A stretch of DNA of 64,000 nucleotides. Source: Duganella flavida. GTDB lineage: Bacteria > Pseudomonadota > Gammaproteobacteria > Burkholderiales > Burkholderiaceae_D. The position numbers and the translations under genes were made by a program. The notes under the pieces were generated by a model. That model did not search any database. It saw nothing but the letters and a program-made list of their open reading frames with translations, and was not told the origin of the DNA. Each line of letters opens with the position of its first letter. Within the stretch, counting starts at the first letter, position 1. The stretch spans positions 1 to 64,000 of the forward strand of contig NZ_WWCN01000003.1 of the NCBI RefSeq assembly GCF_009857445.1. The letters are read 5' to 3'. This document shows, one piece after another, positions 1 to 9,146 of this stretch.

Positions 1-102
1 AACCAAGCACTGATCGCTCTCGCAAGGCGGCGCTGCGACGTGATGTACGCCATGATGCGAGACGGGACACTTTATTGCCCTGCACCTCTCGCAACTGCTT
101 GA
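1..102 (+). pseudogene. IS110-family transposase, C-terminal fragment
   Basis: An open frame entering from the left edge reads NQALIALARRRCDVMYAMMR and stops with TGA at 100-102. This resembles the conserved C-terminal tail of IS110-type transposases (RRRCDVMYAMMRDGT-like). Only 33 residues are in the window, so whether the element is complete to the left cannot be seen. The bases after the stop (about 103-140) may be the end of the element. It adjoins a second, unrelated IS fragment, which points to an insertion hot spot. Confidence 0.6.
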
Positions 103-281
103 CGAAGTACATAGGGACACCCCCCGCTGCGCCCTAGCCGCGCTGTTTATCCGTGATGGCGGTAACGCCACCTTCTAGGCAAGCTATCCAGTCTTTTTCG
201 TATTTGTTTAGCGAAAGAGCTAATAAATTTTATGTGCAGGGTTTTATGTCGCTGCTAAATACCGGGCGGTAGAGCTGGCTG

Positions 282-602
282 CGATACCGGCGTTTGCATG
301 TGCTGTTGCGGAGAGAAGGTTGGGAGCTCAACTGCGAACGCACCTACCGCGTGTACCACGCGGCAGGCCTGATGGTTCGTCGCCGTAAGCGCAAACGTAT
401 CGCTGGCATCGAGCGCGCAGCCAGGATGCAAGCCAAAGGGCCAAACCAGAGCTGGTCGATGGATTTCGTATTGGATGAATTTGTTGATGGCATGAGGTTG
501 CGCTGCCTCAACATCGTGGATGATTTTACGAAGGAATACCTGGCCATTGAGGTCGACAAATCACTGCTTGGCTATCGAGTCGTGTCGGTACTGAGCGGCT
601 AA
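282..602 (+). pseudogene. IS3-family OrfB transposase fragment
   Basis: The frame reads RYRRLHVLLRREGW, then a basic stretch, then SWSMDFV...DDFTKEYLAIEVD, which matches the middle of IS3-family OrfB integrases around the first catalytic Asp (DFV) of the DDE domain. There is no proper start; the only in-frame initiator is a TTG at 294. The similarity stops abruptly at about 597 (GYRVVSVLSG and stop), so the remaining two catalytic residues are missing. The break coincides with the truncated PIN-like gene on the other strand, so the IS, or recombination across it, probably removed that gene's 3' end. Confidence 0.7.
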
Positions 603-965
603 CTGACTAAGAATCGCTGGCAGGTTCTGTATTCCCGTGTTCCATTTGTCGAAGTCGAGTTTGTTTACTCCGACAACCATCCGAGAGAGGTTCGTTTTGC
701 CTGTTTCCCGCATCTCCGCAATACCTTTTGAGGTATCCTTGATTTTCGTGAATCGACGGCGGTGGAACTCCAAAGCTACTTGATACGGAATCCAGATTCT
801 GTCCGATATTTTTTCTAATACAGACAAGAATTCTTCTCTAGCAGTTTCCGGAAGAGCATACGCTTCCAAAACGACATTGGTATCGAATATGAAGCAAGCG
901 TCCCTCCATAGCTCCTCCAGCGCATCATCATTGGGACGGTAGTAACCGTGAAAAAGTGTCCTCAT
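561..965 (-). pseudogene. PIN-like domain protein, N-terminal fragment
   Basis: The N-terminus carries FIFDTNVVLEAY at about residues 26-37, the first acidic motif of PIN-like ribonuclease folds, followed by PYQVALEFHRRR, typical of the PIN_8/DUF4935 group. Proteins of that group are usually well over 300 residues. Here the frame stops after 134, and the last part (after about position 600) probably belongs to the abutting IS3 fragment. The later acidic residues needed for metal binding are therefore absent and the product is unlikely to be an active nuclease. Full-length relatives are often islands' accessory genes; their biological role is not well established. I saw no clear ribosome binding site at the ATG (963-965). 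Confidence 0.55.
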
Positions 966-1203
966 CTTGTATCCGAATTTGTCTGAAGGGAGGGGTTCGC
1001 CCCGTTGCGGACTACCATGAATTTATAAGCGCCCGTTCAACGATTGCATTAGCCCACGCCGCTTTACGGCGTAGGCTGAATAAACTGTTAGAGATCAAGA
1101 TTCGAGCAAACGGACACGCCTGATCCACAGGACCTCGGCGTCTTATTAACGAACGCCCTTAAACAGGCGGTCGTTTCACTCATTTCGTCCTTTGAATCTA
1201 AGA

Positions 1204-3027
1204 TCAGTTCGGAATAATGCGATGCCTAAATATCGTCATGTTGGTACCATAATTGGCTTCTGTGTTTTGGTAGTAGACATACAGGCCGCCCGGGAGTCTG
1301 ACAATGTCTGGATATTGAACCCAGCAAGAATCCGTCTTAACTGCTGTAATGAACGGATTTTTGGCCGACTTTGTCCAGCTGCTGATGGTCCCTGGAATAT
1401 TAGAACGTCGCACACCCAGCCCCCAACGCCCATTGCACACGTAGTCAGTTGAGCCGTCATATACCATGTAGTAGTAGCCATCTTCATAGATGACGTTACC
1501 TGCGCTGTTATTGTTGGACTCCCAAGTGCCGGCAGCGGCCTGCGGGAATGCATAAGCTTGTATCTGAGCTGCGCTGGAAAAACTCAACTGCCCCTGGAAC
1601 AGCCCGTTTGCAAGAGGGTATTGATAGCGACGGGTGGTTTTAGTGGTATCGTCAATCGTTCCCCACTGAATGTATTCAGCATTCGTCTCGACATCGGTGT
1701 AGTAATTGGGAACGCTGGCCCCTAGTGACGACACACCAGTGGTGCAGACCGGCACATTTTTCACGACCCAGTTATTGACGCCATCTGGCGAAGACGCTGA
1801 CATGGACGAGAAATTGCAACCCGAAGAAAGTACGCCTTCGAAGACCATGTAATAACTGCCATCGGCCTTCTTGGTCACTTGCTGGTCATAGGCCTTGATG
1901 ACCGATCCCAATGCTGTGGGAAGCTGGATGACAGCATTGGGGAAAACAGTAAAGGTCTTGCCGCCATCGGTGGAAGACGCCATGTAAATTTGATAGACGT
2001 AATTGCTCGTCCCGGGCGGGGTCAATTCCTGCCGGAAGTAGGCATACGTCGTCGTGGCATTCGCCTGGACGATGGAGACGCGCCCCGGATCCTTGAGGGC
2101 ACTCAAACCGTTAGGCACACCGTTGAAAACCACTTGCTCCCTGGCCCCAAGCGCTGCCGAGCCGGCAGCATATAAGGCTTGCGCGCCCGACATGCGCTCG
2201 TAGGGCGTGCGACGTACCAAGCGTATCTTGTCAAGCTTCAGCTTTTCCGTGGAATAGTCGCCGATGCGCACGGTTTGCGCTCCGCCGGCATACACAAAGG
2301 AATTTAGTTGCACCCATTGATAGCCGGTGGAGCTAACGTTAACGCTGAATATCTCGGATGCTACGTCATCCAGCGCAACGCTTTCACCGAAGTTATGCGC
2401 AGCGCCATCGGAGGACGCCAGCAGCCCGTAGACGATATAGTCGCCAGGCTGCAATTCGGACGTCGCTGGCAACCACCACGAATAATTACCAGGCGTGGAG
2501 CGAGTTACAGCCCGCCCTCCCGATGCGGCAGCATCCGTCACAATCGTAGCTGAAGTGGCGAGTTCGGCCTCGATGGTGACGTCTTTGACAATGGCCAGTT
2601 TATCGATGTTCAATCCTGGTTGAGACCAATCAGATACCCGCAGCTGACTGCCAATCTGCGTCAAATCGAACGATGCAACACGCACCCAGGCATATTCATG
2701 GTTAGTGACGGTGATCGCCGACGCTGGAAGGCTCGTGGTGCCATAGAAAATGGCTGGACCGAAGCTGGCCTGAGAAATCGATCTCGAGTTCAAGGCAATC
2801 CGTGCATAAACCGAGTAGCTACCCGTTGACATCGTGGAGGTGTCCGTCAGCCACCACACATAAATGCCGTCGGCACTACGACTGACGACGGAGCCGCCGC
2901 TCGCACGTGCGTCGCTGGTAATTGTCCCGCCAGCCACCGACTCAGCTTCCACGGTCAGTTGTGTGAAGGCCGCTTGCGCAGTTTGTAAGCAAAGCAGTGA
3001 CGCTATCAAAACCATGTATTTCTTCAT
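1204..3027 (-). CDS. Secreted protein: two CBM-like domains plus beta-propeller glycosidase-like domain
   Basis: This 607-residue protein starts with a clear signal peptide (MKKYMVLIASLLCLQTAQA). Two consecutive repeats follow (about residues 24-145 and 147-270). Each opens with (T)VEAE, has GYYSWWL-like WWL motifs and closes with a D-K-(I/L) strand, as in CBM6/CBM35-type carbohydrate-binding modules. The C-terminal ~330 residues (ADGSYYMVFEG, EDGYYYMVYDG, WVQYPDIVRLPGG) resemble the five-bladed beta-propeller of GH43/GH32-like enzymes, with repeated G-Y-Y-M-V blades. I cannot name the catalytic residues or the substrate. It is probably periplasmic or extracellular and acts on, or binds, a polysaccharide. 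It has no operon partner: IS remnants lie on both sides. The start is the ATG directly before the signal peptide. Confidence 0.7.
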   Translation of the reverse strand: MKKYMVLIASLLCLQTAQAAFTQLTVEAESVAGGTITSDARASGGSVVSRSADGIYVWWLTDTSTMSTGSYSVYARIALNSRSISQASFGPAIFYGTTSLPASAITVTNHEYAWVRVASFDLTQIGSQLRVSDWSQPGLNIDKLAIVKDVTIEAELATSATIVTDAAASGGRAVTRSTPGNYSWWLPATSELQPGDYIVYGLLASSDGAAHNFGESVALDDVASEIFSVNVSSTGYQWVQLNSFVYAGGAQTVRIGDYSTEKLKLDKIRLVRRTPYERMSGAQALYAAGSAALGAREQVVFNGVPNGLSALKDPGRVSIVQANATTTYAYFRQELTPPGTSNYVYQIYMASSTDGGKTFTVFPNAVIQLPTALGSVIKAYDQQVTKKADGSYYMVFEGVLSSGCNFSSMSASSPDGVNNWVVKNVPVCTTGVSSLGASVPNYYTDVETNAEYIQWGTIDDTTKTTRRYQYPLANGLFQGQLSFSSAAQIQAYAFPQAAAGTWESNNNSAGNVIYEDGYYYMVYDGSTDYVCNGRWGLGVRRSNIPGTISSWTKSAKNPFITAVKTDSCWVQYPDIVRLPGGLYVYYQNTEANYGTNMTIFRHRIIPN

Positions 3028-3207
3028 CGCTTTTTCCGTCTACGAGTGAGATAAGAATGAAATTTAAGCCAGCTTGAAACAAAGCTAACTCGACGTCATT
3101 CTATAGAGAAGAGATAGTGACAATCTCTCACAATGTAACTCGCAGTGTCGGTAGTGAATCACCCCGGGTTTGAAGGAGGCTCCAACATTTGAGAAAATGG
3201 AGCCACC

Positions 3208-3527
3208 ATGAAAAAATCAGTCCGATATTCCCCCGAAGTGATGGAGCGCGCCGTGCGCATGGTCCAAGAGGCCGGCAGCGAGTACGAGTCGCAGTGGGCC
3301 GCCATCACGTCCATCGCAGCCAAGATAGGCTGTACCTCGGAAACTTTGCGTTGCTGGGTGCGCCAACGTGAGCGCGACACAGGCCAGCGTGAGGGCACCA
3401 TAACCGCCGAAAGCGAGCGCCTCAAGGCGCTGGAGCGCGAAGTTAAGGAGCTACGTAAGGCGAACGAAATCCTGCGTCTGGCCAGCGCGTTTTTCGCCCA
3501 GGCGGAGCTCGACCCTCGCTTCAAATC

Positions 3528-3531
<4 letters not shown>
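3208..3531 (+). CDS. IS3-family transposase OrfA
   Basis: The 107-residue product has the N-terminal helix-turn-helix of IS3/IS911 OrfA ([16 protein letters not shown], then [12 protein letters not shown]) and a C-terminal leucine-zipper-like coiled coil ([18 protein letters not shown]). It binds the element's ends and, in intact elements, is fused to OrfB by programmed frameshifting. Its stop overlaps the GTG start of orfB at 3528. The reading frame is complete. Because the partner orfB is defective here, it could act only with a transposase supplied elsewhere, or as an inhibitor. Confidence 0.85.
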
Positions 3532-4440
<909 letters not shown>

Positions 4441-4460
4441 AATTTCCGGGGCGATTCAAT

Positions 4461-4517
4461 GCCGTCTGCCCGCCGGTGGTGCGCGACATCATTTTCGCTA
4501 TGAAGGCGGCGGCATGA
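4461..4517 (+). pseudogene. C-terminal tail of a lost prophage gene
   Basis: Immediately inside the right end of the IS3 element a frame reads AVCPPVVRDIIFAMKAAA and stops at TGA 4515-4517. That stop overlaps the ATG of the next gene as ATGA, the usual coupling in phage operons. I infer that the IS (or a deletion at its edge) removed the rest of this gene. The evidence is only the coding-like tail and the start/stop overlap. Confidence 0.35.
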
Positions 4518-5050
4518 GCATGCAGCTCAGCTTCGACTTCGACGCGCCGAATCAAGCTGCGCCGGCGCGCCGCCGTGCCCAGCCGCGCGCGGCAAAAATC
4601 GACCTCGCGGAGGCGGAGCGCAAGCGCCTGACCGAATACTGGTCCGCGCGCAACGCAGCCGAAGACGCCGAAGCACGTGGCTACTGGATGGTAGGCATGG
4701 TTACCTGCCTGCCGCTGTGGAGCGAAGTGCAGGACAGCGACCAGACCTAAACGCAGATGCTGCCGGGCGTGATCGAAGTGATCGATGGCGACTTAGCCAG
4801 CGTACGCATCTACGCTGCGCCGGAGTATGGCTGCTGGCTGGAGAACTACTCCATCCACAAGAAGCTGGCTGTCAACGTACCACTGCGCGACCTGGGTAAC
4901 TACTGCATCGATCGCGGGTTGCAGTGCGTCGTAGATGCCAGCCTCCTTGCGACCGGCGATCCAACATTGGCTGCCGAGGTGCGTGCACGCCACCGCACCG
5001 ACATTTCCAACTTTACGCACAAGCGTGAGATGGGGCGGGTGGCGGCGTGA
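4514..5050 (+). pseudogene. Prophage-type hypothetical protein interrupted by an in-frame stop
   Basis: Two frames that look like separate small genes are in the same reading frame and join across one TAA at 4748-4750 (DSDQT stop TQMLPGVIEV). Together they give a 178-codon gene starting at ATG 4514. The N-terminal third is Ala/Arg-rich. The second part contains PEYGCWLENYSIHKKLAVNV and GNYCIDRGLQCVVDASLL, with regular, well-coding composition. I do not recognise a family. Its place in a run of same-strand phage-like genes suggests an early-region prophage gene. The stop is best read as a nonsense mutation; reinitiation at ATG 4757 remains possible. Confidence 0.5.
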
Positions 5051-5055
5051 ACGAG

Positions 5056-5394
5056 CTAGTTTCGAAGCGACTCCAACCGCACGGGCGAGATGACATATGT
5101 TGCCCCGTTATTGTCTTGCTTGATTACAAATCCGTAGTCAAACGAATCTTCATGGGGAACCCAGAAAACCACCGGCTCATTTCGGAAGTCGCCCTCCCAC
5201 CCAACATTGGCTGCAAGGTCCTTTGCGGTCTCCCATCGTTTCAAGAATTCAGCGGGGTCGGGAAATGCGCCGGAGGGATTAGTTCCGTTTGCTTTAGCTG
5301 CCGCATCCAGAAGAGCCAATTCCCCCGCTGTAACGCTAACCGTTTTCAGTTGCTCCCAGAAGAAATCGATTGGGATCGATTCATAGACGAACAT
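5056..5394 (-). CDS. Small acidic hypothetical protein (SMI1/KNR4-like possibility)
   Basis: The start is the ATG at 5392-5394, preceded by a strong AGGAGG five bases upstream; an earlier in-frame ATG lacks such a site. The 112-residue product begins MFVYESIPIDFFWEQLKTVS and is acidic and aromatic-rich, with FPDPAEFLKRWETAKDLAA and EPVVFWVPHEDSFDYGFV. It has no signal peptide. It is transcribed against the surrounding prophage genes and is less GC-rich, the pattern of a cargo gene inserted into a phage. The overall look recalls small immunity-type proteins, but no family motif is decisive. Confidence 0.6.
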   Translation of the reverse strand: MFVYESIPIDFFWEQLKTVSVTAGELALLDAAAKANGTNPSGAFPDPAEFLKRWETAKDLAANVGWEGDFRNEPVVFWVPHEDSFDYGFVIKQDNNGATYVISPVRLESLRN

Positions 5395-5428
5395 ATTCCC
5401 TCCTAGTTGTAGGAAAGGAAATAATATC

Positions 5429-5851
5429 ATGATCTACGACCTGTCCCGCGCGGAGCGCCAGCACCGCGCCATCCAGAACGAAAAGCCCGGCCCAACCCAT
5501 GAGCCGAAGCGCTGCGCCTGCGGCAAAAACGTCACTGCGCGCCAGTTGGCGCAGCACGGCAAGTGCGAACACTACCGCCTGACGGCCGGCCTGGCCGAAG
5601 GTGACCTCGACAAGCTGCGCCACATGCTTGGCGCCACGGCGCACCACCCGCATATGAAGTGGGGCTTTCGCAACCACTACCTCTGCAACGTACAGGACCG
5701 CGAGGCCATGGAACGCTTGGTGGCCGCTGGTCTGGCCGTGCGCGGCGAGATGATGTTACGCACCCAGTACTACCACGCCACGCGCGTCGGCTGCCGCGCC
5801 GCAGGCCTTGACCGGTCGGGTATCGCACGCGCGTTGGGAGCGGTGTTGTGA
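5429..5851 (+). CDS. Prophage hypothetical protein with a Cys-rich N-terminus
   Basis: A 140-residue protein. Around residues 28-47 it has CACGKNVTARQLAQHGKCEHY, a possible small zinc-binding site (C-x-C...C-x-x-H). The rest is helical (LDKLRHMLGATAHH, EAMERLVAAGLAVRGEMML). The stop is followed closely by prophage-like genes, and the sequence has the high GC3 of the island's phage genes. The region around 5848-6141 on the same strand is not coding-like. I do not recognise the function; a DNA-binding or regulatory phage protein is a guess from the Cys/His cluster. Confidence 0.55.
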   Translation: MIYDLSRAERQHRAIQNEKPGPTHEPKRCACGKNVTARQLAQHGKCEHYRLTAGLAEGDLDKLRHMLGATAHHPHMKWGFRNHYLCNVQDREAMERLVAAGLAVRGEMMLRTQYYHATRVGCRAAGLDRSGIARALGAVL

Positions 5852-5889
5852 GCCGTCTTGTTTCTGAAACTTCCCGAGTTCGGCCGATT

Positions 5890-6117
5890 TTAGGCGCCGG
5901 GTCGTGCATCAATATGCCGAGCTACTGCATTAAGACCATGCTGGCGCGCATCACTGGACTGTCTAAAAATAGTCTTGATTGTCGGGATGATCCGGCCATC
6001 AACCTCTACACCCGCCATCCATTGGCCACCAATAAGAGCGAGCAGCGTAATCCTAATTTTGTGCCCATTCTGTTCGAATTCCTCAACTATATTTTGGTCG
6101 CTCACATTGCCTCCCAT
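5890..6117 (-). CDS. Small hypothetical protein
   Basis: This frame encodes up to 75 residues (NIVEEFEQNGHKIRITLLAL, then GQWMAGVEVDGRIIPT). The core looks like a two- or three-strand beta unit with a conserved W-x-A-G-(V/I), a pattern seen in small uncharacterised Burkholderiales proteins. ATG 6117 is in frame, but the GGGAGG sits inside those first codons and is correctly spaced for the GTG at 6105 (V-S-D-Q-N), so the true start may be 6105. It is opposite in strand to the phage genes. No function is assigned. Confidence 0.5.
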   Translation of the reverse strand: MGGNVSDQNIVEEFEQNGHKIRITLLALIGGQWMAGVEVDGRIIPTIKTIFRQSSDARQHGLNAVARHIDARPGA

Positions 6118-6137
6118 GCAAAAAATTGGAGCATACC

Positions 6138-6928
6138 ATGAACCAAATCGACATCTTCGCCTCTGGAGCCAAGCGCCTGCAGATGACCGACGCCATTGAA
6201 ATGACGACGCAGTCGCTGTTGGCCTACGGTGCCTCGCACGATCACTGGGGCATCGCTTGGTCGGGTGGTAAGGACAGCAGCGCCACGCTGACGCTGGTGA
6301 TGAGGCTGCTCGACAATGGCCGCGTGCCGCGCCCTAAAACCTTGACGGTGTTCTACGCCGACACGCGGCAGGAGCTGTTGCCGCTGGCGTATGCCGCGCA
6401 CCAGATCATCGTCGAGCTGCGCGAGCGCAACATCCAGGTCGAATCGTGATGGCGCCGATGGACAAGCGCTTCATGGTCTACATCCTCGGCCGTGGCGTGC
6501 CGCCGCCGAACAACAACACGCTGCGCTGGTGTAAGCGGCAGATCAAGATCGATCCAATGCAGCACGCGCTGGAACATCGACTGGCCGAATTGGAGGGGCA
6601 AGTGCTCATGATCACCGGCGTGCGTCAAGGGGAGAGCGCGATCCGCGACCAGCGCATCGAGATGAGCTGCAGCAAGGACGGCGCTGAGTGCGGTCAAGGC
6701 TGGTATCAGAAGGTGCTTCCGGAAGCCAAAGGCCTGCGCGGCCGGCTTCGCGCCTACGATCACGAGTCTGAGATGGTCTGGGTGTTCGAGATGGCCGCCT
6801 ACTAGATCGCAGAGCGTTTGAAGGCCGACGACAAGCGCTGTTTGGGCGTCCAAGCCGACTGCGACGATCTGCAGGAGAACGCGCATTTGCGCGGGTTTTA
6901 CGAGAAATACGCTAGTCCTTCAACATGA
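6138..6928 (+). pseudogene. PAPS-reductase-family (PP-loop) phage protein, broken
   Basis: The start ATG 6138 follows GGAG with six bases between. The N-terminal part has the PP-loop SGGKDSS at about residues 42-48 and continues to VELRERNIQVE. The frame then shifts at about 6445 into MDKRFMVYILGRGVPPP, NTLRWCKRQIKIDP and EGQVLMITGVRQGES, which are hallmarks of the DndC/PAPS-reductase group. An in-frame TAG at 6803-6805 interrupts the end (FEMAAY stop IAERLKADDK); the residual frame ends at TGA 6926-6928, overlapping the next gene's ATG. Intact relatives are common in prophages, with an activity probably involving sulfur or nucleotide chemistry. Two lesions make this copy non-functional. Confidence 0.7.
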
Positions 6929-7711
6929 AAAAGCACGAGATTTTGGAAGCCCCTTACAAGCCCCTTGTAAGCCCCTCCGAAGCCAAGAACAGGAACAGGA
7001 GCAGGAACAAGAGCAGAAACAGGAGCAAGGAAAACCCGTTTGCACCGAGCCGCAAAGCGACTCGCTACCGACTGAGTCCGGCTTGGTCGACCTGTCTGAT
7101 GTCGCGGCGCTGGATGAAGCGCTCGCTGGCGGCACGTTGTCGCATCCGCCCACACCGACGCCAGCTCCAGCTCCAGCTCTGCGCCATCACCGCAGCTTGT
7201 GCTGATGATGCCGCTGGCCGGTAGCGGCGAGTTCAGCATCCTCCAGTCTCACATCGATGCGTGGGTTGGCGCCTACCCCGGCGTCGACCTAATCCGGCAG
7301 CTCGCCGCGATGCGCCAGTGGTGCGTGGCCAACCCGCGCAAGCGAAAGACCAAGCGGGGCGTGCTGGCCTTCTGCAATTCCTGGCTGGCGAAGGAGCAGG
7401 ACCGGTCGAGTACGCGATTGCCGGCTGCCGGCGGCGGGCGGCCTGCGCAGTTCGACCTGGTGGCGCACGTGAAGCAAGGCAGCCACACGATCATCGATGT
7501 TGCGCACGGCGTGGTGCTGGCCTGTGCTGAGATCCAGAACCGCGCCCAGCGGATCGGGAAGGCCAGCGCAACCGGCGACGAAATGCGTGTCCTCAAAGAC
7601 GGCTTGCCGTGGCTGATGGATTTCCTGAGGACGGTGTCGAATGTTGCCATCGCGCGGGCGGCAGCTGCGGCCGTCGCGGAGTACGATCGAAACGGAGTGG
7701 TGCGCGTTTGA
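6925..7711 (+). pseudogene. Phage replication protein remnant (helicase-loader type C-terminus)
   Basis: Coding signal moves between frames. ATG 6925 overlaps the preceding stop (ATGA). One frame reads a Gln/Glu run (QEQEQEQEQKQEQ, about 6984-7030) and continues to LVDLSDVAALDEALAGGTL. The other, open from about 7076, ends in the 170-residue segment from GTG 7199 with AYPGVDLIRQLAAMRQW and NPRKRKTKRGVLAFCNSWL. That last block is typical of the C-terminus of phage replication/DnaT-like proteins. An N-terminal DNA-binding domain is missing. I read it as a frameshifted, truncated replication gene. Translation from GTG 7199 could still give a C-terminal fragment. Confidence 0.6.
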
Positions 7712-7791
7712 GTAGCTGTTAAAAGATGGAAAGTTGCGAATAGAGCACTTTCTTGATATTGTTTTACCCTTTTGTTAATTATTGGAAATAC

Positions 7792-8388
7792 ATGATGCGT
7801 TTTACACATACACTCGCTGCGCTTGTTGCAATTTCTTGTTTGCTCAGTGGATGCGCTAGTCCGCAAAAAGTCGTTGCTAGTGGTGCCCCTATTTCCAAGG
7901 ATCGTGGATATGTTGGCGGACTTTTTGTACAAAAAGTCGTTGCAGATGTCACGGGTTTTACTTTGACTAACGTGGATACAAAGCAAGAATTTGAGATTCC
8001 ATTCGTGTCTGGTGTTGAAAAATTTAAGTCTGTCCCGCGTGAACAAAAATGGGTCATCGAAACTATCGTTATTGACATTCCACCAGGGAAGTACGCTGTT
8101 ACCCACTGGTTTCAATACCAGATATCCACTAACGCCCGAAACATTAGGCATGAGTTTTCAGCAGCTGTAAAACAGAAAACCTTCATAGTTGAGCCCGGAA
8201 AGATGATGTTCTTGGGGAAATTCGCCGGGGATCAGGTCACGCTTGAGCAAAACGTTTTTCAGGTAACAAAGTATGAGCAAAGTACTCATGCTCTTCCGAT
8301 TTCAAACAATGAAGCAAGGGGTGTCGTAAATAAAGTATATCCAGAGTTAAACTCCCTAAAATTTGAGTGTTTAAACTGCGCGCCATAG
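7792..8388 (+). CDS. Outer-membrane or periplasmic lipoprotein, unknown function
   Basis: The start is ATG 7792 (or 7795), just before a signal peptide ending in the lipobox LLSGC; the mature lipoprotein would begin at that Cys. The ~175-residue mature domain has regular beta-strand-like segments (VVADVTGFTLTNVDTKQEF, WVIETIVIDIPPGKYAVTHW, FIVEPGKMMFLGKFAGDQV). The phrase IPPGKYAV suggests a carboxypeptidase-regulatory-like or DUF2846-like lipoprotein fold, though I cannot confirm it. The gene is noticeably AT-richer than its neighbours, so it was probably acquired separately as prophage cargo. The stop codon lies inside an 8-bp tandem repeat. Confidence 0.7.
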   Translation: MMRFTHTLAALVAISCLLSGCASPQKVVASGAPISKDRGYVGGLFVQKVVADVTGFTLTNVDTKQEFEIPFVSGVEKFKSVPREQKWVIETIVIDIPPGKYAVTHWFQYQISTNARNIRHEFSAAVKQKTFIVEPGKMMFLGKFAGDQVTLEQNVFQVTKYEQSTHALPISNNEARGVVNKVYPELNSLKFECLNCAP

Positions 8389-8412
8389 ACCCATAGACCC
8401 ATAGACCCATAG
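8383..8412. repeat. 8-bp tandem repeat (CCATAGAC x 3.75)
   Basis: CCATAGAC occurs three times in a row, followed by CCATAG. The first unit supplies the TAG stop of the lipoprotein gene (8386-8388). Slippage would change only the untranslated region downstream, not the protein. Confidence 0.9.
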
Positions 8413-8583
8413 AGTCGAAAAGTGGGATGAATTCCGACTGGATGTTTCTTGGAATGCAACGCAGATCTCTAGGGCTGATGTCGGTAACCTTGACAGCAGC
8501 TGGGGGGCAGCAAAAAGGAATTCCGATCTTCCTTTTTTCCGTAGATGTGTTAACGTCCAGCCACACACCGAGGAGCGCACCAC

Positions 8584-9132
8584 ATGGGCTTTGCTGACCG
8601 ATATCTTCACGCCGTCAATTCGTCCGACCTGCGCGACGATGAACTCCACCACGCCACCGATGCGCTGTGCGCCGCAGCGCTGGTCGACGCCACCGGTGCA
8701 GGCTTGGGTTCGCTGCTGTCGCGCGTGAAGTACGCCGACGGCACGCAGAGCAAATTGTTCGAATCCGGTACTGCCAACCTGGCGCAGCTGCTGCGCCTCT
8801 GGACAGCGCGCGTGATCGAAAAGGGCCGCGAGCGCAAATGGGTGAAAGAGGGAAGTGCTTGGGATGCGCAGGCCGCCCAGGCGCTTTACCGTCGCGTTGC
8901 CGAGCGGTCGCTGGCGCATTGGTTGGACGGCAAGTGTCAGGCGTGCAGCGGCAGTGGCAATACCGTGGACCGGCGCATCTGCGTGCCGTGTAAGGGAAGC
9001 GGGAAGGGTGAGATAATTGGTGTCGGCGGCTTCGAGATCGAGAAGGTCAAGGATATGGCCAGGGAGCTGGAAGGGCTGCTGCAGGCACTTAACGCACGCG
9101 CTGCAACAGCACTCAGAGGCGATTGGGTCTAA
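8584..9132 (+). CDS. Prophage protein with DnaJ-type Cys-rich zinc motifs
   Basis: The 182-residue product has two CxxCxGxG motifs in its C-terminal half (CQACSGSG at about residues 118-125 and CVPCKGSGKG at about 134-143), the zinc-ribbon pattern of DnaJ. It lacks a J domain. The N-terminal part is helical (LHHATDALCAAALVDATGAG, ARVIEKGRERKWVKEG). Late-gene antiterminators (Q-like) of some Burkholderiales phages share this layout, so antitermination is a reasonable guess, not shown. The start ATG is preceded by GAGGAGCGCACCAC. It seems intact although several neighbours are broken. Confidence 0.6.
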   Translation: MGFADRYLHAVNSSDLRDDELHHATDALCAAALVDATGAGLGSLLSRVKYADGTQSKLFESGTANLAQLLRLWTARVIEKGRERKWVKEGSAWDAQAAQALYRRVAERSLAHWLDGKCQACSGSGNTVDRRICVPCKGSGKGEIIGVGGFEIEKVKDMARELEGLLQALNARAATALRGDWV

Positions 9133-9146
9133 TTCCAGGCTTCCCC

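Noticed and set aside
5848..6141. 97-codon plus-strand frame
   Set aside because: Irregular composition, and it overlaps a better minus-strand frame (5890-6117) with a ribosome binding site.
6984..7030. GAACAG-type repeats considered as a CRISPR or VNTR
   Set aside because: No repeat-spacer pattern. In frame they encode a Gln/Glu run, common in phage replication proteins between domains.
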